Assembly (NCBI RefSeq): GCF_000372745.1
Contig: NZ_KB889618.1
Location: forward strand, 1-64,000
Length of the DNA: 64,000 bases
Direction of reading: 5' to 3'
DNA from: Embleya scabrispora DSM 41855
GTDB lineage: Bacteria > Actinomycetota > Actinomycetes > Streptomycetales > Streptomycetaceae
Below are positions 54,482-62,569 of this stretch, one piece after another; positions within the stretch are counted from its first letter, which is position 1; each line of letters opens with the position of its first letter. The translations under genes and the position numbers were made by a program. The notes under the pieces are model-generated. The model searched no databases and was not told the DNA's origin. It saw nothing but the letters and a program-made list of their open reading frames with translations.

Positions 54482-56167
54482 TCAGGTGACCACTCGTGGG
54501 CGGGGCCGGCGCGGTGGGTCGGCCGTCGGCTCCGGGGGGAACGCGCCGGGCCGATGCAGATCCGCGATCAACTCGTCCACCAGCTCCCTGCTCAGGTGCC
54601 GCATCACATACAGGTGCACGTACGTGCGCGGCACGCCGTTCACCGGCACGGTCTCGCCGGCGAGCGAGTAGCGGTGGACGATCTCCGCGCGCGGTTGCCG
54701 AAAGCGCACCGTCAACGCCTGTGGGCTGCGCGCCACCCACAGGTCCCGGCCGAGCCGGTGCTGGAGGTCGAGCAGGCGCTCGTGCGCGTACCCGGCCAGA
54801 CGATCGCAGCCCGCCGCCAGCCGGACCTGATCGTCGTAGGAGTGCCGGGCCAGGTGGTCCCACATCAACAGCGCGGAGAAGCCGTTGCGCGAGCCCGCGA
54901 ACGTGGTGTCGGCGGCGCCGATGTACTCCGAGGACTTGGGCGGGGTCATCTGCAGGCCGGTGCGGGTCATGAACACGCCGCAGGCCCACGGCGTACCGAA
55001 CCACTTGTGCCCGCTCATCGTCAGCGAGTGCACGTCGGCGATCCGGAAGTCGAACACGGGCGGCGCCTGGTCCACCATGCCCACGTTCCGGGCCATCTCC
55101 AGAAACGGCGCGTACCCGGCCCCCAGCGCACCGTCGATGTGCAGCCAGTACCCCGAGCGCTCGTCGTGGTCGTCGGTCGCGGCCCGCCGGATCCGCCGCC
55201 GGTGCAGCCCGTATTCGGTGCAGATCCCGCGCACGGTGCGAGCCACCGCCGCGACGTCGTCGTAGGCGCCCTTGAACGTGGAGCCGTAGTTCAGGCTGAC
55301 CAGGATCGGATACCCGCGGCAGGCGAAGAAGCGCACCAGGGTGGCCAGCCGCTCGATGTCGATCGCGCCGTCCGCGGTGCTGGGCACCTCGGTCGGCCAG
55401 GGAGCCCCGGGCCGAAGCGGGTTCTCGTTCGGGTAGCGGGTGCTGCCGACCGCATGGAAGGTGTCGATGGCCAGCGCCCGCACGGCCTTGGTCAGCGAGT
55501 AGTGGGTGTCCTCGGAGAAGAACGCGATCGGATGGAAGGCGTTGGGGCCGTGCTCCTCACCCTTCGGAGCCTGTTCGTAGGTGAGCACTCCCGTGCCGCG
55601 GTCGTGCGCGCGCAGCCGCTTGCCGGCGAGGTAGTCGCGCGCGTTCCACAGACCGTAGAGGTTGCCCTCGCTGGAGCCCATGGTGAGCAGATAGCCCCAG
55701 TACGACTCCGGGTCGCGCTCGTCGTGCGGCCACTTGGCGTGCCACAACGATGCGAAGTAGTCCAGCACCGCCCGCTCCAGCACCTTGGAGTTGAGCGTGT
55801 ACGAACTGGACTGGAACGGATCGCCGACGTTGTTGAGGTGCCGGTCGAGATAGTGGGCCAGGCGCGGCCGGTAGTCCAGGTCGCTGGTGACCTGGTAGCC
55901 GGCGAAGTTGCGAGTCTGCGTGTCGATGTGGCTGCGGAACAGCGCCTCGGCCTCCTCGTACTGTCCGGGATCCAGTCCGCCCGGCGGCAACTGCACCTTG
56001 GCGTGCGGCACTTCCGGAACGCCGATGTAGGCGTCCCGGGGATCGGCGGACGGGGGAGTGCCGTACGGTAGGCCGCCGACGAGCCGCAGGTCGCTGAAGG
56101 TCTTCTGCCACGGGGCGTCCTCGGGCCCGAAGGGGATGTCCGAGGGGGCTTCGGCGTCGTGTGCCAT
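54482..56167 (-). CDS. PLP-dependent group II amino acid decarboxylase (VlmD-like role)
   Basis: A 561-residue decarboxylase. The PLP lysine (about residue 388) is in TMSGHKWFGTPWACGV, with SLNYGSTFKGAYDD and YWLHIDGALGAGYAPF before it and MGSSEGNLYG near the N-terminal third. It resembles histidine decarboxylase-type proteins. In valanimycin biosynthesis the valine decarboxylase VlmD forms the starting amine, and this gene fills that place. Substrate (valine or another amino acid) is not decidable from sequence. ATG 56167 with AAAGGA upstream. Last gene of the minus-strand azoxy operon. Confidence 0.88.
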   Translation of the reverse strand: MAHDAEAPSDIPFGPEDAPWQKTFSDLRLVGGLPYGTPPSADPRDAYIGVPEVPHAKVQLPPGGLDPGQYEEAEALFRSHIDTQTRNFAGYQVTSDLDYRPRLAHYLDRHLNNVGDPFQSSSYTLNSKVLERAVLDYFASLWHAKWPHDERDPESYWGYLLTMGSSEGNLYGLWNARDYLAGKRLRAHDRGTGVLTYEQAPKGEEHGPNAFHPIAFFSEDTHYSLTKAVRALAIDTFHAVGSTRYPNENPLRPGAPWPTEVPSTADGAIDIERLATLVRFFACRGYPILVSLNYGSTFKGAYDDVAAVARTVRGICTEYGLHRRRIRRAATDDHDERSGYWLHIDGALGAGYAPFLEMARNVGMVDQAPPVFDFRIADVHSLTMSGHKWFGTPWACGVFMTRTGLQMTPPKSSEYIGAADTTFAGSRNGFSALLMWDHLARHSYDDQVRLAAGCDRLAGYAHERLLDLQHRLGRDLWVARSPQALTVRFRQPRAEIVHRYSLAGETVPVNGVPRTYVHLYVMRHLSRELVDELIADLHRPGAFPPEPTADPPRRPRPRVVT

Positions 56168-56217
56168 CAGGGCCGGTCCTTTCGCTTCGCTACACGATGT
56201 CCGGTGCGTCGACCGGG

Positions 56218-57729
56218 TCACTGCACCGTCGGGGTGAGGTTGCCGGCGGCATCCGTCGGCCGCGGATCCGCCGTCGTGGCCGGATCGGGGGTCGGCCGGG
56301 CCGGGTCGGGCATGCCGCCCAGGCGCGCGTACCGCTCCGGTCGGGCCACGCGCATCCGGTACGCGAACCCGACGCCGGCAGCGGTGACCGCGGGCAACAA
56401 CCAGGGCAGCGCGGTGACCACCGGATTCGTGGTCCCGGTCAGCACGTCGAAGTTGCACACCACGAGTACGGCCGCGACGGTCAGTCCCACGGCACCCGAC
56501 ACGGGCGCGACCAGGGTCTGCCACCGACTCTCGTGGCGACGCCGGAAGTAGCCCACCACGGCCACCGACGCCAGCGCCTGGAGCAGGATGATGCCGAGCG
56601 TGCCCAACCCCAGCATGCTCGTCGACATGTTCACGTACGGATCCAGGCCGGCGCCGGCGAACGCGACCACCAGCACCGCACTGAAACCGCTCTGCACCAG
56701 GCTCGCCCGATGCACCGAGCCGTGCCGCCCGTGCGCCGCGCACAACCGGGCCGGCAACAACCCGTCCCGGCTCAGCGCGTACATGTAGCGGTTGGCGGCG
56801 TTGTGCAGCGCCAACCACGCGGCGAACAGGCTCGTGCACAGCAGCACCTGCATGGTGATGGTGGCCGGGTGGCCGAGATAGTCGTCGCCGAGCCGGAAGA
56901 ACAGGTCGCCCAGGTGCTGTTCGGCCTCGGCCCGAACCCGGCCCGGGCCCACCGCGCCGACCGCGACCCAACTGGTGAGCGCGTAGAAGGAGGCGACCAC
57001 CACCACGGCGATCACGGTGGCCCGCGGCACGCTGCGCCGTGGCGCCTTGGCCTCCTCGCCGTACAGCGCTGCGGATTCGAAGCCGAGGAACGACGCGAAT
57101 CCGAACATCACCGACACACCCAGCCCCGGGGCGACCACATGGTCCGGGGCGAAGGACGTCAGCGGCAACGACGCCGTGCCGTGCCGGCTCAGGACGGCGA
57201 TGTCCAGCGCGAGCAACATGGCGATCTCGCAGATCATGCACGCGGACAACAACCGCGCGCTGAACTCCGCCTCGCGGTAGCCCAGCGCGCCCACCACGAG
57301 CAGACCGACGAACGCCCAGACCTCCCACGGCAGATCCAGACCGTGACCCGCGGCCACGTCCTGGGTGAAGTAGGCGAAGGCGCCCAGGACCCCGACGGTT
57401 GCCGCGTTGTACGCCAGCACCGCCAACAGCCCCGCGCCGGCCGCGATCGGGCGGCCGAGACCGTGCGCGATATGCGCGTAGAAGCCACCCATGTTGCTCA
57501 TCCGCCGGGCGATCGCGGCGTAGCCCACGGAAAAGCAGAGCAGGGTCAGCCCGGCGAAGACGAACATGGCCGGAACCCCGGGACCGGTGCCGATGGCGAA
57601 GGACAGCGGGACGGTGAACACCATCGCGGCCAGCGGCGCGGCGGCCGCGATGATGATGAACACGATCTTCGGCGTGGTCAGCGTGCGCCGGAAGTCGGTG
57701 CCCGGCGCGGTGGATGCGGAGCCGGCCAT
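56218..57729 (-). CDS. APC-family amino acid permease
   Basis: A 503-residue permease with 12 membrane segments (KIVFIIIAAAAPLAAMVFTV at TM1, FGFASFLGFESAALYGEEA at TM6, a typical APC motif). It lies between the diiron oxygenase and the decarboxylase with start and stop one base apart, so it belongs to the operon. It probably imports the amino acid precursor or exchanges it for the amine; export of product is an alternative. The C-terminal tail (about 40 residues) is Pro/Thr rich. Confidence 0.9.
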   Translation of the reverse strand: MAGSASTAPGTDFRRTLTTPKIVFIIIAAAAPLAAMVFTVPLSFAIGTGPGVPAMFVFAGLTLLCFSVGYAAIARRMSNMGGFYAHIAHGLGRPIAAGAGLLAVLAYNAATVGVLGAFAYFTQDVAAGHGLDLPWEVWAFVGLLVVGALGYREAEFSARLLSACMICEIAMLLALDIAVLSRHGTASLPLTSFAPDHVVAPGLGVSVMFGFASFLGFESAALYGEEAKAPRRSVPRATVIAVVVVASFYALTSWVAVGAVGPGRVRAEAEQHLGDLFFRLGDDYLGHPATITMQVLLCTSLFAAWLALHNAANRYMYALSRDGLLPARLCAAHGRHGSVHRASLVQSGFSAVLVVAFAGAGLDPYVNMSTSMLGLGTLGIILLQALASVAVVGYFRRRHESRWQTLVAPVSGAVGLTVAAVLVVCNFDVLTGTTNPVVTALPWLLPAVTAAGVGFAYRMRVARPERYARLGGMPDPARPTPDPATTADPRPTDAAGNLTPTVQ

Positions 57730-57730
57730 G

Positions 57731-58708
57731 TCAGGTCAGCCGCAGGATCTCGACGGCTTCCGGCAGGCCCATGTACGCCAGACGGATCGCCGCCATCTCG
57801 TCGGTCCAGCGCTCGGCCGTCGCGTAACGCTCCTCGGCGTCGGTGTCCACCAGCCGAGTCCCCGGCCAGACCTCGTAGTCGCCGACCAGATCGGCGTGAC
57901 GGCGCAGGCCCTCCTGGAACAGGTGCTCGCGGACCATGATGTATTTCCGGTCCGGGATGGTGTCCCACAACAACCGGCCGCGCCGGATCACCCGCAACAG
58001 CCGGTCGCGCGACTCGGGATGACGCAGCAGATGCTCGCGCACGATGGAACTGCCCACCGTCAGATGGCGGATCTCGTCGATCGCCGCCCCCCGGGCGATG
58101 GCCGCGGCGGCCGGGTCGAGCAGGCACCACTTGCGCTCGCTCAACTCGGCCGCCGGCGCCAACACACCCTCGATGACGATGGTGAACACCGCGACGCCGC
58201 CGATGAAGTCGCCGTCGTCGCGGACCGTGCGCACCGCGAAGTCGAGAATCGGGTCCAGCACGTCGTGCCGGTAGTCGGTGCTCAGCTCGTCGATCGTCGC
58301 GTGCAGGTCGGCGGCGGGCACGCCCATCTCCACCAGGTGCCCGCGGAAGACCATCGAGTGCCGGGCCTCGTCGAGCAACTGGGTGGCGAAGAAGTCCAGT
58401 TCGGCGAGCCCGGGAGCACTCGCCACATAGTGCGCCAGCGCCCGGGTGCCCTGCGCCTCGGCAACCGAGCGGCAACCCAGTTCCAACAGTTGCGCATCGC
58501 GCAACGGGCCGTCCACGCACATGTGTGCCGGCGTGGGCTCGGCCGCGGTGTGCCCGGTCCGCGCCCGGTCGCGCAGTGTGCCCTGGGCGACCCCGCGCAG
58601 CCAGTAGGCCAGATCGCACTGTTCGGCGGTCAACTCCAGGTTCATCGCGCCGTCGAGCAGGCCCGGCGCGGTGTCCCAATCGGTCTCGGGCGGTATGGAC
58701 GTTGCCAT
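57731..58708 (-). CDS. vlmB: VlmB-like ferritin-fold diiron protein
   Basis: A 325-residue helical protein with paired iron-binding motifs: Glu114-x-x-His117 in DEARH, Glu180 in FTIVIEGVLAP and Glu212-x-x-His215 in DEIRH; Glu84 (VAEAQGTRALAH) may complete the site. VlmB homologues are conserved in azoxy clusters and are thought to act in the oxidation steps forming the azoxy group. Its place between flavin reductase and permease agrees. ATG 58708 has GGGAG about 9 nt upstream. Exact reaction not established here. Confidence 0.85.
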   Translation of the reverse strand: MATSIPPETDWDTAPGLLDGAMNLELTAEQCDLAYWLRGVAQGTLRDRARTGHTAAEPTPAHMCVDGPLRDAQLLELGCRSVAEAQGTRALAHYVASAPGLAELDFFATQLLDEARHSMVFRGHLVEMGVPAADLHATIDELSTDYRHDVLDPILDFAVRTVRDDGDFIGGVAVFTIVIEGVLAPAAELSERKWCLLDPAAAAIARGAAIDEIRHLTVGSSIVREHLLRHPESRDRLLRVIRRGRLLWDTIPDRKYIMVREHLFQEGLRRHADLVGDYEVWPGTRLVDTDAEERYATAERWTDEMAAIRLAYMGLPEAVEILRLT

Positions 58709-58737
58709 GACGGGATCTCCCGGTTCGTGGGGGTGAC

Positions 58738-59343
58738 TCAGTCGAGGGTGGTCGTGGTGTCGGTGCGCCAGCCCTGGCGGCGGCGCACCCCGTGGAACTC
58801 GACGTCGTGCAACCGGCCGGCGAAGCCGATCAGCGGCCGACCCGAGCCGGCGCGGGCGTGCACGATCTCCGCCACCAGCAGGTGCTCGCCCGCGCCCAAC
58901 GGCACGTGATTGCGCAACCGGCAGTCGAACCAGGCCAACGCGTCCACCAGCAGCGGGATGTCGGTGCCCGGATCGAGCTCGGACCGGACCAGATCGAACT
59001 GGGCGATCCCGGGCGGACGGCGCGGATTGGCGAACCAGTCGGCGAGCAGGGCCTGGCGCGAGGAGAGCACGTTGACGAAGAACCGGCCGCTGCGCCGGAT
59101 CAGCTCGGTCATCGGCGAGCCGCCGCGCAGGCACACGCCGAGCCGCAGCGGCTGTTGGGAGAGCACCGTGGTGGTGGAGACCGTGGCGCCGTGCGCCGAC
59201 TCCTGGTGGGCCGAGGTCAACACCGCAACGCCGGTGGGCAGCAGCCGCGACATCTCACGCAACTCCCGCGCCCGGTCGCCCTGGGGCCGGGGCCGATCGG
59301 CGAGTCCCAGTGCCGGCTCCGGGCCGGTCGACTCCGCACTCAT
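58738..59343 (-). CDS. vlmR: VlmR-like flavin reductase
   Basis: A 201-residue flavin reductase-like domain protein: LLPTGVAVLTSAHQESAHGA, TTTVLSQQPLRLGVCL, FFVNVLSSRQALLADWFANP, then a GDHL-related GEHLLVAEIVHA. It supplies reduced flavin to the N-hydroxylase (VlmH-like) encoded two genes upstream. Start overlaps the stop of the VlmO-like gene (ATGA). Canonical partner of VlmH in valanimycin biosynthesis. Confidence 0.9.
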   Translation of the reverse strand: MSAESTGPEPALGLADRPRPQGDRARELREMSRLLPTGVAVLTSAHQESAHGATVSTTTVLSQQPLRLGVCLRGGSPMTELIRRSGRFFVNVLSSRQALLADWFANPRRPPGIAQFDLVRSELDPGTDIPLLVDALAWFDCRLRNHVPLGAGEHLLVAEIVHARAGSGRPLIGFAGRLHDVEFHGVRRRQGWRTDTTTTLD

Positions 59344-59876
59344 CGGCTCGGCCGGGCGGCGGAGGCCGCCGCCGGGGTCGATGCCGCGGTGGCCGCCGGG
59401 GTCGATACCCGCCCCGGATCGGTGCCCGGGCGGCCCTTGCCGAACAACCGCCGTGACAACCGCGCGAAGTCCTCGTCCGGGGTCGGCTCGAAGGGCAACG
59501 CGAAGGGCTTGAGGAAATTGCCGAACACGCCCCGATCGGCGCACAGGTGGATGGGGATCGCCAGCAGCGCCCACTCCGCACCGCTCAGCCCGATCCACAC
59601 ACCGATCACCGCCGCCTGGGTGATCAGGCTGTGCATCGTGTTGTAGGCGATGTAGTAACCCTTGGGGATGCGCTTGGTGGTGCTGCGCCGGAAGGCGATC
59701 GCCCCCGGGATGTAGCCGATGAGGTCGATGTAGACGAACAGCAGGACGGCCGGCAGCCAGCGCACGTCGCCGCTGTGCGCGATGAACAGCGCCAGCGAGA
59801 CGCCCAGCCCGACCAGGTATTCGCCGCGGTGGAGGCGGAAGGTGGTGGGGGAATCGAACACGTTGACCTGATCCAT
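59340..59876 (-). CDS. vlmO: VlmO-like integral membrane protein
   Basis: A 178-residue protein with several hydrophobic segments (YLVGLGVSLALFIAHSG, WLPAVLLFVYIDLIGYIPGA, AAVIGVWIGLSGAEWALLAI) and conserved-looking polar residues (AYNTMHSL, HLCADRG). The last 40 residues are Ala/Thr/Pro rich. Position between VlmH- and VlmR-like genes matches VlmO, a membrane protein common to azoxy clusters and implicated after seryl transfer. No other family was recognised, so the name rests mainly on context. Confidence 0.75.
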   Translation of the reverse strand: MDQVNVFDSPTTFRLHRGEYLVGLGVSLALFIAHSGDVRWLPAVLLFVYIDLIGYIPGAIAFRRSTTKRIPKGYYIAYNTMHSLITQAAVIGVWIGLSGAEWALLAIPIHLCADRGVFGNFLKPFALPFEPTPDEDFARLSRRLFGKGRPGTDPGRVSTPAATAASTPAAASAARPSR

Positions 59877-59904
59877 CTGAACTCCACTGGTCGAGGGTGC
59901 CGGT

Positions 59905-61041
59905 TCAGATCCGCAGCGGTCCGCCGTTGAAGTACTCGACGAGGTGCGGCGAGGAGGAGGTCCGGCCGGGCGGGTGGAAGGCCAAGGGGTGCAGGGCCGA
60001 GGACAGGTAGGCGATCTCCGGCGACTTGATGAAGGCGATGCCGCCGAGGAGTTCCACCGCCTGCTCGGACACCGTCGCCAGCGACTTTTGAATGGCGAAC
60101 CGGGCGGTCAGTGCCGCGGCGACGGATTCCTCGCCGGTGACGCCGTCCCGCAGCGCCCGGGCGGTGCCCTCGGTCAGGCCGACGGCCGCTTCCAGCTGGA
60201 TGCCCAGCGCCGCCCGGTCGGTGACCGTGCCGCGTTCGCGCTTCATCACCGATTCGGTCAGCGCCGACGCCGCGCCCACGTAGGCGGAGGTGATCAACAA
60301 CTCGAACCAGACGAAGGTGGCCTCCTGGAGGTCGTCCAGCCGGCTGGGATCGTCGGCCGTGCCCCGGATCACCAGGTGCTCGGGCACGTGCACGTCGTGC
60401 AGTCGCACCTCGTCGCTCTGCGCGGCGGCCAGTACCGGACTGTCCCAGAACGGATGCACCGAGATCCCGGCGGAGTCCGCCGGGATCAACAGCACCGCCA
60501 GCGAGGTCCGGCCGTCCGCATCGGGCACCGTGACGCTGGCCGTGAGCAGATCCATGGAGCGGGAGAGGCTGCACGGCTTCTTCGAGCCGTTGACGACGAA
60601 CCCATCCGCGACCGCCTCGGCGGTCACCGCCGGGCTCAGGATGTCCTGTTGGGTGCGCCCCTCGGCCCAGCCCGAGGCCAGCAACATGCCCTCGGGCGCG
60701 ATCCGGGCGAGCACCTGCTTCTGCTCCGGCGTCGGCGGCACCACGCGGTCCGCGAGGGCGAACAGCATCGCCACGGTGAAGTTGTGCATGGTGGCGCCGG
60801 CCGCCAGCGATGGCGAGTACGCGCCCAACGCCCGGGTGACCCGGACGGCGTCCAACGCGTCCGCACCGATGCCGCCGTAGGCCCGGGGCACGAGCAGACC
60901 CGCGCCGCCGTGCTCCTTGAAGATGTCCACCACGGGACTGCCGCTCGCCTCGCGCTCGGGCATCGGCAGTGCGTCCAGTGCCTTCAGCAGGCCGGGATGA
61001 TGCCGTTCACAGGTCTCGCGGGCGATGTCGAGAGAAAGCAT
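59905..61041 (-). CDS. vlmH: VlmH-like flavin-dependent amine N-hydroxylase (acyl-CoA dehydrogenase fold)
   Basis: A 378-residue acyl-CoA-dehydrogenase-like protein (LLVPRAYGGIGADALDAVRV, VADGFVVNGSKKPCSLSRSM, QAVELLGGIAFIKSPEIAYL). VlmH, the two-component isobutylamine N-hydroxylase of valanimycin biosynthesis, belongs to this fold and needs VlmR, whose homologue is in the same operon. It should turn the amine made by the decarboxylase into a hydroxylamine. ATG 61041 has GGAGG 9 nt upstream. First gene of the minus-strand operon. Confidence 0.88.
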   Translation of the reverse strand: MLSLDIARETCERHHPGLLKALDALPMPEREASGSPVVDIFKEHGGAGLLVPRAYGGIGADALDAVRVTRALGAYSPSLAAGATMHNFTVAMLFALADRVVPPTPEQKQVLARIAPEGMLLASGWAEGRTQQDILSPAVTAEAVADGFVVNGSKKPCSLSRSMDLLTASVTVPDADGRTSLAVLLIPADSAGISVHPFWDSPVLAAAQSDEVRLHDVHVPEHLVIRGTADDPSRLDDLQEATFVWFELLITSAYVGAASALTESVMKRERGTVTDRAALGIQLEAAVGLTEGTARALRDGVTGEESVAAALTARFAIQKSLATVSEQAVELLGGIAFIKSPEIAYLSSALHPLAFHPPGRTSSSPHLVEYFNGGPLRI

Positions 61042-61275
61042 CCGGGGTTGCCTCCGGTATTTGATGGGAATGCCGTGGGCTCACCGTCACACGACACTCT
61101 GACTGCCGCCTGACATCATTCTGATGAAAGGAGAACCGACATCGGTGGCGATGCTTCTGACACGGTGATGACGCCCGACTGACAGTCGACCGACAAACTC
61201 GCACCGGCATTGCGTGCGACGGTGCTCCGCATCATCATGAGCGGTGGATCGTGACACCGCTGACCAGGAGCCCAA
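61042..61275. other. Divergent azoxy-cluster promoter region
   Basis: 234 bp between the VlmH-like and VlmA-like genes. It must carry both promoters. CATCATTCTGATG (61114-61126) is a short inverted repeat and related CATCA/TGATG words recur toward 61240, possible TetR-type sites. No consensus -35/-10 pair was convincing. Confidence 0.45.
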
Positions 61276-62289
61276 ATGACACAGGGAACAGTGACAGAGG
61301 CGGCGCACGCCTCGGCGGAATACGCGCTCGAAGCGATACGCAAATACACCCGTGCGGAAAACCCGAGTTCCTTCCTCGCGGTCAACCGGGGGAATTCGTA
61401 TTTCACACTTCCGGGACGCCCGGGAATCATCGTCTACCGCCCCGCCGGGAAATACCTGGTTCAGTTCGGCGGACCCTTCGCGCCGGACGAGTCCTACGTG
61501 GACCTCATGCGCGCGTTCACCGAGTACACCGTGGCACACGGCCGGCGTCAGGCGATCATCCAGCTCCAGCTGCACGACGCCCGCATCCACGCCCGGCACG
61601 GCTACACGGTGAACCAGGTGGGCGCGTCCTACGCCGTCGACCTGGGCGCCTTCACCGTCGCCGGCACCCGGTACATGCAGCTGCGCAACAAGATCTCGCG
61701 GGCCCTGCGCAGCGGCCTGACCGTGGTGGAGGCCGACTACGAACAGTGGCAGGAGGGCGTCGCGGACATCGACCGGCGCTGGCTCCCGCTCAAGGGCGAG
61801 GGCGCCCGTCCGCTGGAATACCTGGTCGGCCAGACGGGCGGGGACATGCAACGGCTGCGCCGGTTGTTCCTGGGCCACATCGACGGCGAGGCCATCGGAT
61901 ACGTCTCCTATTCACCTGTGTACGGCACGTACGACGGATGGATGCACGACCTGAGCCGGCGTCTTCCGGAAAGCCCGGCCGGTGTCATGGAGGCCTGCAA
62001 CAAGGCGGCGATCGATACCTTCCGGGCCGAGGGAGTGCCCTGGCTGCATTTCGGCTTCACGCCGTTCACCACACTCGAGGAGGAGCGCGAGATGCCCGGC
62101 CACAGCCTCGGCTTCAAGTGGCTCATGCATTACCTCTGGGAGAACCAGGTCGTCTACCCGGCCTCGTCCCAGCTGGCCTATAAGGACAAATGGAACCCGA
62201 CGCTGGTCACCACGGAGTACGCGGGATTTCCGGACGGGGCCAGTGCGGAGGGTTTCGTGAACATCTGGCGGGCCGCGAACGCGATGTGA
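61276..62289 (+). CDS. vlmA: VlmA-like seryl-tRNA-dependent seryl transferase (DUF2156/LPG-synthase fold)
   Basis: A 337-residue protein of the DUF2156 (phosphatidylglycerol lysyltransferase-like, double-GNAT) fold: SSFLAVNRGNSYFTLPGRPG, FGGPFAPDESYVDLMRAF, DGWMHDLSRRLPESPAGVME and HFGFTPFTTLEEE. VlmA transfers serine from seryl-tRNA to isobutylhydroxylamine, giving the O-seryl intermediate. Soluble, with no MprF membrane part. ATG 61276 is preceded by AGGAG. It opens the plus-strand arm of the cluster. Confidence 0.88.
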   Translation: MTQGTVTEAAHASAEYALEAIRKYTRAENPSSFLAVNRGNSYFTLPGRPGIIVYRPAGKYLVQFGGPFAPDESYVDLMRAFTEYTVAHGRRQAIIQLQLHDARIHARHGYTVNQVGASYAVDLGAFTVAGTRYMQLRNKISRALRSGLTVVEADYEQWQEGVADIDRRWLPLKGEGARPLEYLVGQTGGDMQRLRRLFLGHIDGEAIGYVSYSPVYGTYDGWMHDLSRRLPESPAGVMEACNKAAIDTFRAEGVPWLHFGFTPFTTLEEEREMPGHSLGFKWLMHYLWENQVVYPASSQLAYKDKWNPTLVTTEYAGFPDGASAEGFVNIWRAANAM

Positions 62290-62362
62290 CGAGTCGGGAA
62301 ACAAACGAAAACGTGATCGGGATCCACCGTTCGGACCCCACCCGAACCTTCGGGAGATGGAG

Positions 62363-62569
62363 ATGTCGATGAGCGCGAACACGACCACGAATGTCGAGAG
62401 CGGCTCGATCGAGGCCATGCGGGAGCAGTTGACCTCGGGCTTCCTCGCGTTGTGCGCCGACCCGGACGACGCAGCGGCGGCCGGCCGCGCGGACGGCGCG
62501 CTGCACGCGCTGGATGTCCTGCTGGCGACGGCCGCGGAGGGTTCACAGGCCGAGGGCCTGTTCGAGTAG
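62363..62569 (+). CDS. Small hypothetical protein of the azoxy cluster
   Basis: A 68-residue acidic, Ala-rich helical protein (SIEAMREQLTSGFLALCADP, then DDAAAAGRADGALHALDVLL). ATG 62363 has GGGAG 6 nt upstream; ATG 62357 and 62369 are alternatives in the same frame. No known domain and no Ser carrier site is obvious; one Cys is present. It follows vlmA on the same strand and its 3' end overlaps the PrpD-like gene by 27 bp tail to tail. Possible partner or chaperone of a pathway enzyme; this is speculation. Confidence 0.6.
   Translation: MSMSANTTTNVESGSIEAMREQLTSGFLALCADPDDAAAAGRADGALHALDVLLATAAEGSQAEGLFE

Noticed and set aside
61144-61168. Possible five-codon leader peptide (ATG CTT CTG ACA CGG stop) in the azoxy divergent region
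   Set aside because: Ribosome site is too far away and no attenuator-like hairpins follow.
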